The position numbers were made by a program, and so were the translations under genes. This document shows positions 12,001 through 23,300 of a stretch of DNA of 64,000 nt, piece by piece. Positions within the stretch are counted from its first letter, which is position 1. Each line of letters begins with the position of its first letter. Origin of the DNA: Turbatrix aceti (taxonomy: Eukaryota; Nematoda; Chromadorea; Rhabditida; Panagrolaimidae); NCBI GenBank assembly GCA_963969345.1, contig OZ017770.1, positions 8,255,246 to 8,319,245 of the forward strand, given 5' to 3'. The notes beneath the pieces are model-generated. The model was not told the DNA's origin. It made no database searches and worked only from the letters and a program-made list of their open reading frames with translations.

Positions 12001-12180
12001 GCTTTGTCCATTTCTATTTAAATGAATACTTTTTCACACTTTACTCGTGTTTTGTTTGGTCCACGCTAACCTTATGCTTAATTCTTTCAGTGCCCAGGTG
12101 CTTTCGATTTTGATCGGAAATGCACAAACAGTGGCTGATATTACAAGAATATAAGTGTTGAAGTGCAATTAAAAAGAATT
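6060..12180. other. Gene-poor AT-rich region
   Basis: About 6 kb dominated by poly-T/poly-A tracts. Open frames of 60-148 codons occur but are hydrophobic, Phe- and Ser-rich translations of T-rich DNA and lack splice or homology support. One GC palindromic patch, CCTGGGCCTGGGCCCGGGCC, lies at about 10562-10581. The region may hold distal 5' introns or regulatory DNA of the channel gene downstream. Confidence 0.4.
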
Positions 12181-12211
12181 CCTTCTATCGCTAAGTTGAC
12201 CCGGCTTATTC

Positions 12212-12718
12212 TTGGTGTTATACACGCTGATCTTTCTGTCCAAGCACATTGCTTGCTTCGGGCAGAGAACACAGGAATACACCGAGATTGATTCGCCACG
12301 TATTCCTCTATCCGCTTTTGACGTTTATCCATCGTTGGCTTACTCGCCATCACGCCCATCCGATACGACAGCCGTTCAGAGCAATTCGCTTTATTTGGCG
12401 ACGATTCATCACCATCCCTCCTGGCCCAAGCCTTGCTCTTCCGACGACCGACCTTGCCATCGTCGTCCCAATACACCGGGCACGGTCGTCGTTTTCGACG
12501 CGTCGTTGCGCCGTCGCCGTATCGGCGGCGGTCTACAACTCACACGTTGGACTGATCGCCACGAGGATATATCCGGGAAAATAATTATCCTAAGGCATAC
12601 AAAAGGGCGATTCCGCACAATCGCTTTGCCTGAGAATCCATCCTGCCGCCCGTGGCGTCCATCGAAGAAAATCAGCCGCCGTCGCTTGCACTCCTGCATC
12701 CACCAGCACGCAAGTTAA
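12212..12718 (+). other. GC-richer candidate exon, function unknown
   Basis: A 168-codon frame stands out by composition and fairly balanced codons over about 12260-12590, with stretches such as YTEIDSPRIPLSAF and TPGTVVVFDASLRRRRIGGG. The other strand and another plus frame are also open over part of it, and I see no match to a known family. It could be a far-upstream exon of the channel gene or a non-coding GC-rich element. Confidence 0.25.
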
Positions 12719-13048
12719 CGGCGGCAACGATAGCATCCCTTCCGGCGTTGAATCAGACTCTTGCTCATACAAGGACTCAGAAATTAAAAGAATCTGCAGA
12801 ACACAAAATGAGAGCGGTTGGTTTGATGCTTTTTTGCATACTGAGCTTTTTTTCTCCTTGTTATCATATTTAAAATGAGTTTTCCTTCATGTGACCACCT
12901 ACCTTGCTTATTGGGATTTCCAGTGTTTAGCACGTGTTTTTTGTAACCTTTGCTCTTTATTTCTTGTCATACTACGTCGATAATGATGTCAATTATTGTC
13001 TTAGCGCATTACTCTGTATTTTTGCATGAAAAATAGAAAAAAAAACAC

Positions 13049-13149
13049 CTGCAAGATATCATTTCATTTCATTTCATTTCATTTCATTTATTCTCTAACT
13101 CGTACGCACCATATCATACATACAACACTACAATGAACTGCAAGATATC
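13049..13149 (-). mobile_element. Truncated SINE-like retroposon with target-site duplication
   Basis: The 12-bp word CTGCAAGATATC occurs at 13049-13060 and again at 13138-13149. Between them lie a (ATTTC)n pentanucleotide tract (13061-13089) and 48 bp of unrelated sequence. Read on the minus strand this is a short body followed by a (GAAAT)n tail with flanking direct repeats, the structure left by target-primed retroposition. The body is too short to show RNA polymerase III boxes, so it would be a 5'-truncated copy. Confidence 0.5.
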
Positions 13150-16100
13150 GCTCCCATTTAAATTGCAAATCATTAAAAACGCAGTTGTTTACTCCGCTTT
13201 TCCATAATTATTAAAGCATAAAAATTGTTCTTGCCTCATACCCGAATCTGCCTTACGTCGTGTTTAACGACACAACAAAAAAATAGACTAAATAAAATTG
13301 ACATTTTAGCTTTCCTCTGAAACGGTATTCACTTTCACTGCCGCCTGATGAGCTGCATATCCCGTTCCCAGGCTTAGAGTAAGGGTTTTTGTCTGGACTT
13401 ACATACTACCCTCCCCTGTGTCATCCTATAGTTATAACTGGGGGATGCATCTTTTTCTATTATGCCTTTGTAGTGGATATTGCATCCGTAGTACTCATTT
13501 TTAGATGCCTTTTTACCTTCTTTTCATGTTGTATTTGCATAAATATTTATTTTTTATTGCAAAAAAAAATTCCTTTTTGCAGCCGTCTTTTGTCTTTTGC
13601 AGCTCATTTTGTCGTCAATTGTTTTTTTCTTAATTTCTGTTGTTGAAGCGTAATTAACGGGTGGCGTAAAACTAAAAAGCAGTCTGCTGTATACCTTATT
13701 TTTCTTAATCATTGCTTTTTTATTGTCGACTTATCTTGTCGAAGTCCTTGGGTCTTGGCCGTAATGTCGCCGCTTGCTGCCAACTCTGACGACTGCGTAA
13801 TAATTTCATTCACATTTCTTCTTGTTATCAAAACCTCATTTTGTTTTTATAACTATTTATTACGTACTATGCCGCCTTAGAAACGTTGAGCAAGTTATTC
13901 ACTCGCTAAATATTCTTAAAAATTCTTTTTTGCTGACCGAAAATAATGTTTTCACTGGGCATCGATCAGATCAACCAAATTTTGTTTTCCGTCAGCTTTT
14001 GTTTTATTGCTCGGCCTTTTATTTTGCAGCTGGACCAAAAAATAACAGTTTTTAACATAAATTTATTAAACTTGCAGCATCGTGTGTATAATTTACCAAC
14101 AGCGTAAAATAGCATTTTTGATGTATGTATTGTTACGATGTCTCGACGCTGTCTGTGTTTAGGTAGCCTAGAATCCTGATGTCTTTCGCGTGAGCTTTGA
14201 CAACAGATCCCCCCTCCTCATCCATCCTGTGTGTGTTTTGGCTAAATTGATGTTGTTCCGAGTAACTGAACTAGTAGAGCACAGAAAAGAGATAAGTAAT
14301 GGATCCCGTCCTTTAAAACTTCCTGCAGGGCATTCAACCTAGGTTTGTTTATTTTTTGCACAAGTTTTGCACCTCCTGGATGCAGCTTGCTCTCAAAAAT
14401 GAAAATTATGCGGCGCTTGCTTTTAAGGACGCTCGAATTAGTGCGCTGCTACCCTCTCTCTTGGTCCAACGACTCTATTAACTTCGGAGTGTGTTGCGCA
14501 TTGTAATCTACTTGGTCTAAGGGACCACAAATACCAGAGGAGCAGCAACAACGTGCCACAAAAGTTATTCAGTGATGCGTTCGTTCACTCGGTCCATCTC
14601 TTTTTGTTTCCTTTGTGGCCATTGGCGATAGAGGTCTTCTGCCCCCTTTTATGATTTGGACTTCTCAGTAACTATGAATATCTAGAGTAGTGCACAGTTC
14701 CTCACATTTTGAACAAATTCTTTCAGTCATTAAGTTGTCCACCAGTGCAGTGCCATAGCAGCATGCCAAATGTGTGTTTGAATTATGACTTTGGTAATAT
14801 TTAGTACAATTTTTTTGAAGGCTTTTGTTTTACTATTTTATGGATATTAAAATTCGTCGCTTGGGTTCTTGTCATTCTATACTTCTACTTCTGTGTTAAG
14901 TAAAAAGTAAATAAAAATACAGAAAGCCCGGCGCTATACCATCGGCTCCACAGACGGCACAGACAACACATTATTTTCTCTCGCTTCGAGTTTTCATCCT
15001 TTGTACAAGCATGAAACCTCAGCATTTTTTTGTCTGATGTTCTGCGTATATTTTTTCGTCCCTAAACAATTAAGCGACCGCATCATGCCCCCTGAACAAT
15101 AAAAAACAACGACTTATTGTTTCTTTATTGACAATAATAAAAACAAACACATGTAGCATATATTTAGCATAGCTGAGGTTTTTTTTCCATGCTATGTGAG
15201 CTGTTTTTTAATGAATGCTTCACATTTAAGCATTTTAGCGGTATTTTATTAGCCACCGCGTTGGCTCGTTGAGGCGGACTCATCGGTTAAAACAAGTTGA
15301 AGTCCGTTTGTTCTGCGTTTTGTTGGATATCCTTAGGCATCATGACTATAAAATTGACAATCCGCACATGACGAACATGACGAAAGTTGTGGTAAAACAC
15401 ATGTGAATAAAAACAAAAAAAATCAGACAGTTTGTGAAACCTTTCAAGCTGGTCACAATTGATGACGAACATTTGTCGTGTCTATTGCTCTGTTTATTGT
15501 TCCATTATGCCCCCGGCTCTATGCATTTTGTTCTCTCTCTCCCGTACTGTATGCACTTAGAGTTTGATAAATACGATACATTTCCTGCAAATGACGGCAT
15601 GACTGTTGTTTTTGCCAGGTTCCAGACAGAAAGTATCATATAAAAAAAAACAGTGCATACAAAACTTTTTTGTGCCTTGATTTTTGATTCTCTCTGTACG
15701 TACGTCGTCTCCGCTTGTGAACTCAAATGCTTCCAGAACTCGCTTTTTCTCTTTCCGTATTGAGGTAATTTTTAATTTATTCACAAGTGTTATCCTTCTT
15801 TTGTCTCTTTCACGGCAAAACTTGAAAAAATACTCCATAACCTCGCATTTTCTTTCCGTTATTTCTTTTTGTTACAAACAAAAGTATTACTTTGCTTTAA
15901 AAATTTTTTTAAGTGTTTGAAAATCATCAAGTACCTTTCTGAATTGTTTAGGATTTCATCCAGCTGACAAGTTGTTGTTTTTTTCATACATTTTTCTATT
16001 ATTCTTTAAAACAAGGCAAAAAGACGCGGTCGTGCTTCTTTTTTCGGCATCTACGAAAAATTGATGTAAGCATAATTAATTGAACGCTTCTTTGTCATTG

Positions 16101-17272
16101 TTGTTCTCGCACTGCTTTTCGCGGTGAAATTTTTTTGTATACGAAATGTTTTCTTTATTTGCATCTTTTTTTTCGTGCCTGACTGTCGGCAACAGGTTTG
16201 CGCTTTACGGATGTCATTTTTTGTTCAATAAGTCACATATAAAAAAGCAAAGAGCGTAAGATAATGAAGATGTCATGTCCGTGCTTGGTCAAACCGAATT
16301 TACTCAGGAACTGCGGGGCTAGGGGTAATAGCCAGTGAGCTATCTAGTCTGCCAAGCTGCGGCTCAATGAACTGAGAAAAAATGAATGTGACGCATCAGC
16401 AGGCTTTTGTCGCCCTTGGCGATGGTTTTGTGGATTTGTGATAAGAATTCATTCGAACACAATCCATACAGATTGTCGTGAAAGTAATACATATTCCTTC
16501 CTTGCCTGCCTCTTCATTTTCATGAAATGTAGCAGTGAAAAATATGGTACGTGTTGCAACGTGTGGAATTGCATCCACGGGGGGCCTCATGTCGTTGTGA
16601 TGGTTAATTTTTCTTTCCTCTTCACTTTCTTGCATGTTCATCGTGTCGCCACCGACTCCAGCAAAGGCATTAGTACTGTTTTATTCACAGGAGATACCAA
16701 AAAATTTTTTTCCATAAAATGCGTTAAAAATGTGACGATAAAAAAGCGGAAAACATTTTTTTGACTTAACGGAAGCAGCAGGGCCATTTTGACCTGTAAG
16801 CGTGACATTGTCACCACCACCACCATCATCCTCATCATTGGCATTCGTGGTCGTTCTGATGAAAAAATTTTCCTTTGGTGCATTCATACTTTGTCGAGAT
16901 TGCGTGTTATGCCTTTTTTCTAGCAAAACGTGAATAATTAACTGTTGTCTAGCACAAGCCTGGGTGCTACACGGCGGGTTGCAAAAAAATATATTTATCT
17001 TTGGTTAAGCCGGCAATCGGCTCATACCGGCTTGGCCATCGCACTCTTCGTCGCATGTTGGCTCTATGATCATCTTCATTGTCCTTGTCGTCACGAAGTT
17101 TTTTCTGCTAAACGATCTGGCAGCTTTTACGCCCTAGTTTTCCCCTGTTCAAAGGTTACTGCGTATCCCCGACCGACGACGAATGATATGCCTACAATTT
17201 GCCGTCATGCTCAAAACTACTTTTGGTGCCTACTGACGACGACAACGCAGAAGAACACTCAACCATTCAACG
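13150..17272. other. Gene-poor AT-rich region upstream of the channel exons
   Basis: No coding exon could be defended here. Open frames are short and T-rich. A plus-strand frame of 117 codons at 16945-17298 overlaps the start of the candidate first exon at 17273 in another frame and is treated as its shadow. Confidence 0.4.
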
Positions 17273-17497
17273 ATGAAAACAGCTGTCTTTGGACATGACG
17301 AAAGTTGCGGGGATTCATCGAGTGGCGCACCTGTGGCTCCGCCACTCACATTTGCTCCACCGGCTTCGCTGACCGTCACAAGCACAACACATGCCCATCA
17401 GAGGCGGTCTGCGGCAACGACGACTCAGATTGACCGTTCGGGATCATCGGCGGCTAATTTCCGAAATCATGCTCGTCGTACATCACGGATGCAAAAT
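17273..17497 (+). CDS. unc-103: Candidate alternative first exon of the ERG-type channel gene
   Basis: From ATG 17273 the frame runs 75 codons to a donor GTAGGT at 17498 and ends in phase 0. Composition is Ser/Thr/Ala/Pro-rich (SSGAPVAPPLTFAPPASLTV). This is clearly different from the T-rich surroundings. Later channel exons also begin in phase 0, so it can splice to the core exon at 23877 or to 20736. C. elegans unc-103 is known to use several promoters with different first exons. An overlapping donor, GTAAAA at 17502, would change phase. Membership of this gene is inferred from position and phase only. Confidence 0.4.
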
Positions 17498-17963
17498 GTA
17501 GGTAAAAATATACGCAGTTGCTTTTTTTTATTGATCAACAAAAAAACATTTTATGTATATATTTTTTGGAAATGTCTTTGCATCGGGGGATATTTACCGG
17601 GTTGTTTGCGTCCTTGTCGACAGATGTTTTGCGACATTTTTGATCTGCTAGCGGTCACATATTTTTTCTCTCTCCCGTTTCCGTTCTTTCCTTTTATACT
17701 GATTTTTTTTGGTTCCTACCTAGAAATTTAAACATGCTTTCGTCTATTTTGATTTTCTGATTACCCGTCACAACCCATTTGCCACTGGTCTGTTTCTTCG
17801 CTGTGTGCTTACACTCGTTCACTCATTTGAAGTTGTTAATTCCTCTTAAAAGTGCTGTCACCACCTAGCAACTAGCGCTCCCTTCGATTCGACGTCACGT
17901 CCTTCCTAGGCCCTGGGTTGTCGCTGCAAATGCAGACAAAGCATTAAAATCAGAAATCCTCGT

Positions 17964-18233
17964 TTGCGTTTCCTCCTACTTCTTCTGTATGCTTTCAAAA
18001 CTATTTTGGGGTATCACGGTGCTTGCGAAGAAGCTTCAATAGTGGCGGGCGGCAGTTGGATGCTCGAAGCCATGCAGGGCTTGGCCCCCCGGATTCCGGC
18101 CAGTGTTCAGCAAGCCGCAACATCGTCGGCATCGGCATCGGCATCAACTTCTTCCGCCGGCAACAGACATGTCGGAGGAGGAACTTGGATGGCCCGAGCA
18201 CTCCGTCGGTTTAGCGTGCTTTCAACGCTGCCT
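17964..18233 (+). CDS. Weak candidate exon with Ser/Ala-rich frame
   Basis: A frame ending at a possible donor GTGATA (18234) in phase 0 reads GGSWMLEAMQGLAPRIPASV, then a run of Ser-Ala, then GGGTWMARALRRFSVL. The two GG(S/T)WM segments look like a diverged internal repeat. An in-frame ATG lies at 18060. It could be another 5' exon of the channel gene, but the donor is poor and a second frame is also open. Confidence 0.25.
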
Positions 18234-18886
18234 GTGATACCAAAATACTCGCCGACAACTAATTACCAGGAAAATAGAGAAAAAAATCCTACGCTAACCG
18301 TATTCCTCTCAAATGGTTGTTACTTAAAGGTACCACGTCATGATTTTGATGCAAATCGGGGGGACCTAGCTGGCGCATCGTGTGACAAATCTGCTTAGTA
18401 GGACCAACAAAGCGGTGTTAAGTCAAAAAATTAGACAAGGCCAAAAATGCTTCGAGATCTGCCTCCTGCTCCCCTTCATGTTGTCTTTGCTTTAAAACAT
18501 AGAAGAGTCGTCTTCCTAACTCTCGTGGTTGCCGAATTTTCATTCATTGCTATAGTAACTCTACTACTATTGTCCAAAAAAACGTAGAAGCATCTTTGTC
18601 CTCCCTGTAATAGGACATACGTTGTCGGTAGACAAGAAAAACTCATATTTGGGCAGCTATTTTTTTGGTGGTGTGTGCCTCTTTGCCGGTGTATATTTTC
18701 TTCTTCTCTACCGCCTAGTCGTCCAAAAAAGTATCGTGTGCATGTGCATGCCTCCTAAAATCTGCATTCACATGATATCGGTACATCACACAATATTGCT
18801 CGATTTTACTACAACGTGCTAGTTGATATTCTCTCTCCTAACGTTCGTGTTTCTTCCTTCGGTGTTCGTTCGTTCAATACGTAACA

Positions 18887-19006
18887 ATGACAAGTGTTCC
18901 AAATGAGGAAGCAACTCTCCTGCCTACAAGTAGCGGTGCTCCTGCCGCTCCCAAGAGCTCAATTGAGGCTCCGGTGGTTCCACCGCCTCTCAAGCATGGT
19001 CTAACG
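18887..19006 (+). CDS. unc-103: Candidate alternative first exon of the ERG-type channel gene
   Basis: ATG 18887 opens 40 codons (MTSVPNEEATLLPTSSGAPA and onward, ending LKHGLT), then donor GTAAAG at 19007 in phase 0. The base composition is coding-like, and the Pro/Ser/Ala-rich sequence resembles the other N-terminal exons. Phase and position allow splicing to 20736 or 23877. Which gene it belongs to is inferred, since no transcript evidence is available. Confidence 0.4.
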
Positions 19007-20375
19007 GTAAAGTACAGATTTTTTTGCCTAGGTTGTCTTTAATCAAAAAAAATGCCAAATAATTAATGACGTCAGCAAAAGACAAATTACTGATCTGTTT
19101 CCATGAAAAAATGAAATTAAAGTGAAATACACAAGCGAAATAAAATTTGTCACTCAGGTGCGTTTGTCTTGTTTTATAGATGTTTTTTTCTTTCGGTGTC
19201 GTCTCTGCATTTGGCTTCAAAGAGGTGAATTGACTTGTGTGTTGGTGCTTCATTTTTTGAAGCTGGGATCAATAGTCGTCTCCTTGACAGGTCCATATTA
19301 AAATTGCCGGTCGTAGACGTCAGCGTTGAATGCTTTATGATACTATCAACGATCACGCAATACCCTTCTACCTTTCCCTTTGAGGCGTGCCGTGTCGGAC
19401 GGTTTTTTTTCAGCGTCCTGATGAGAGTGGTAATTGTCTGGAAAAAAAAATAAGTAATACCCAAAAAAAGCGTGCGTTGATGACGAAAAGCAATTTGGCA
19501 TCTGGTTTACTCAAAGCTCACATTATTTTCCACTTAAGCGCTTGCGCTTGCAAAAAGGTCTCTTGTAGGACCAAATTTTGGGGGTAACAAGAAGGAGAGG
19601 CCCACTGGTATGGAAGCGGGTTCGTTTGTACTCATTTATCACGGAATGTGCTCGACACGAGAGACAACTTGGCACATCTCGACGATAACAGTGATGCTAT
19701 GTTTCATTTTTCGACCGATTAGCAAACATCATTGTCATCGCATTGTCTTCTTTGTTTGTGGTGTTGGTGGCCCTTCTCTTTTTTGTCTTATTTTCAATAC
19801 ATTTTTTACTTAAACAACGTATATTCACCGTTGATGACTCTGCCACTGGCGAGCAGATACAAACCGCTGACGACAAAGACGAGACAAACGTTTACCCTTC
19901 TTCACCAACGCCGCTACCACCGCTTCCAGTCGCTTGTTTTTAACTTTTTGGGCTACAGGGCTCTATTCGCTGACATCTGTTTGCCAAGCCTGCAGTAGCC
20001 CACCGAAACATTCTCAGCTAGTATTGATCAAGTCATCTCTGTATAAAGAATTTTGTTGCTACCAATTTACCACTTCTACTGACACTTGCAAGTATGCAAT
20101 ATATTTTGTTAATTACGCTTCACGAAATTGAGTCCAGATTGCCGAGATTGCTTAAATCCCTTTATCCAAGCAACCGGTGATTTTTAATTCAACGCAAACT
20201 TTAAAACAATGACAATAGTTGTATCCCGTTCAAGCGAAGTTACATCTTTCACCACATTTTTCATCGTAGTTTGGAGTGAGTGGCGACAAAAACAAGGAGT
20301 CTAATGCCCTAATTACCATCTGATCAACGTCAATTTTCTTTCGTACGGCACTTGCCTGCAGTGTTGTTGCCAGCT

Positions 20376-23300
20376 ATGAGTGTTTCAACGAATGAAAAAG
20401 TCGGCACCGTTGTTGTCAATCTGGCGTCACCAGCGCCAGTCGCTGCGACAGTTGATGACATCGAGGTAAAGCCTTGCTTTGCTCGGTTCCACCGAATCGA
20501 TGGTGTCCCTCAAACGATTTACGAGAGTGATGAAGAAGAAGAAGATATGAGCGGCACCGAGGATTCCGGTCATCAGGTCGCGTCTGTGCCGCGACACGCA
20601 CCACCACACCAAGTATGCTGTTTTACCTTGTTTCAGCCCCTTTTCTTACTCATTTTTTCTGTTTTGACCTTTTGTTTCTTTTTGACTACCCTTTTTGGCC
20701 AGTCCATACTTCAAATCACAAATTCGCTCCTCTAGCCACTTCATACGGCACACTCATGCCACGCGGCGGCTGATAGTAATGAAGAAACGCAACGAATAAG
20801 TCGCTATCGACCACTGCTTACAACAGCTCAGTCTGTGCCGGCAGCAACAACGCGAAGTTTGGCAGCGGTGAGAAAGGCTCAATGGGCTAACAAACGACCA
20901 CTCACAATTGCGCAGAGTGATTCATTCAGCGAAACATCTATTTCGCCGGATTCCCGTTCACCTGCCTGGCGCAAGCCGCCTCCCATCGGCGTCGATCGTC
21001 ATGCGCATCCTACCGTTACCCGACGAGCCAGTATGTTTGTTCGTCGAATGTCAATGGCAATTCCTACGCTATCCGCCGATCCTGTGCCACAGTCTGTGCG
21101 TAATATCAATTTTTGTTTTGATGTCAAGTTCTAAGTTACATACATTTCAGAGTTCTTTTGAGAGTTCATATTTATTGCCTGAAGCTTATGTCTTCATCCG
21201 TCGATGACTTATGCTTGATTGCCTGGGTGCTTGAGCCTGCTAGAGCGAATATCTCTATTTTTTTTAATTTCTTGTTTAACGATCATTTTTATCCAATTCA
21301 ATGAAACACTATCCAGAGAACACTCTTTGCTCTTTTCACCAATGCATAATGCATTTTCAAAAAATCACTGCAGTCATGCACATCTTTATAGTTGTAAATA
21401 TTTATGTCTGGAAACTTGAGTACACGTGCCTTGCCTTGCCTTTTTTCGAGTGAACCAAGATAGCCTTGACAACTCTTTGGCCTGTTGTATGGCATTCTGT
21501 GATGCAAAAAAGTGCTGAATTGCTTTAAGCGTGCCCGTTGCCACCTGAGTCTTTGTTTGGTCCTTTCTTTTGGTCCTTACAGGTGGCCAAAAGAAAAAGA
21601 ATAGAATAAAAGCGCGTCAGAAGATCTTCGGTTGTCTGTGATACATTCTATTGTTGCCAAGTGCACTGGGGTCAAAATTGTTGAATTTCTAAACGGCATG
21701 GAAGTAAAAAAATATGCGAACGACTGTCAAATTTTTGTCTACTATTTTTTTTACTCACAACTATTACAACCCGGCCACAACACATTATTCTTCCAAATTC
21801 TCACGCTGTTATTAGCTGCCTTGCAATTCATTTTTTTGTCCAGACTGTGACATTTTTGATGTCTTATCATTCTTATTATTAGGTCGGCGGTGCACTGCTC
21901 CCAAAAAAATGCTACCCACAACCGGCAAACAAATAACAGCGTACAACATGTTTTTATTTAATAAAGGAGGATAGAAAGTCATATACTAGATGCTTCTTCG
22001 CTGTCGTCGTTCGCGTTCATATTCGTGTTAGCCACTAGGAAAGAAAAGTTTATTAGTTATTACGCAATTTTGTTGTATAATTTTTTCGTTTGCGTCGTAT
22101 TTTATAATAGTTCCTCCTACTGGGAAGGTTTTTGCTATTCACGTATCTTTTTTTTTTAATTTTCCGTTTACTGATTTCTTGCCCGTGGCGTTTATAAATT
22201 GAAAAAAAAATATTTTAAACACAATTTGTAAATCAACCTTTGTAAGAGAAAAATTTTTAGTTCATATTAAATTATGCACGCTATTTTTGTCAGTACTTGT
22301 ACGAGTATAGGTCAAGTATATTTTGGCCCTTAAGGCAATTTTTGGTCTCGTTTTAATCCAAGAAAGAGGGAGAATGAGCGTGAAAGGATTGGCTTTTACT
22401 CAATTGTCTTTTATCTGTTAGAAATTCTGATTTCATTGTTTTGATGGGTTTTTTAAATTCGTTGTTGGGATAGGACAATTTTTTTTCTGGAAGCAAAGAC
22501 ACGGCACATTGCTGCATCGAAGAAGCATCTTGTATTTCGGCACGGAAAAAAAATTTCATTCGTACAACAATTCTGTCTGAATTTTTAAATCGCCTTTCCT
22601 TTTTTGTATATGTAGAATATTTTTTTGCGTGAGATTATATCCGACGTGTTTTTGGAAAGTTTTATCCGGTTCAAGTAGATTTAGAATATATTCTCTTGCA
22701 TTAGGAAGAGAGCCGTTATACATTACAACGACACAGAATCGGGCGAACGAACGCCCTTGTCTTTCCCGTGTGTAAAAAAAAGGAAACGCCCTACCCCTAC
22801 TACCCTCCAGCCGGGTTAGAGCATCTCTTGCTTCTTTCTCTCTTTTTTTTCTTTTTTTTTTATTCCTTGCTGCATACTTACATATATTCATAAATTCCTG
22901 TATGTGGTACTTAACTGTGCTCTCACTTTTTCTGCCGAGAGCTATTATTACTTTTTTGGCACGATTTAAACCTGTCTATGCAGTATGTATACTGCAATGA
23001 CGGGGATTTAAATACATCGCACGCATCATCTCTTCCCCTCCTGCTTCTTACCACACGGTTTTCTTACTTCTGTCAAAGGCTACAATTTTTATTTTCACTT
23101 AACTTCTTTTCACTACACGTTATTATGCTGCTTCGGTTGAGAACATTTATCAATATTAGCAGTTAGGTGTGTGTTATCCATACCGTACTGGCTTTGACTG
23201 ATATGTTTAGTCTTCAAAATGGGAAGAATAAGGTACGTTTTTTTTCTAGCTGGCCTTTGATCTATTCACGCGTCGTACATAAAAAGAGGCTTTACGTTCT

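Noticed and set aside
23211..23232. A 22-nt internal micro-exon after TGTTTAG in the channel gene
   Set aside because: Joining it in phase 0 to the preceding exon brings an in-frame TAA; a short first exon starting at ATG 23203 fits better.
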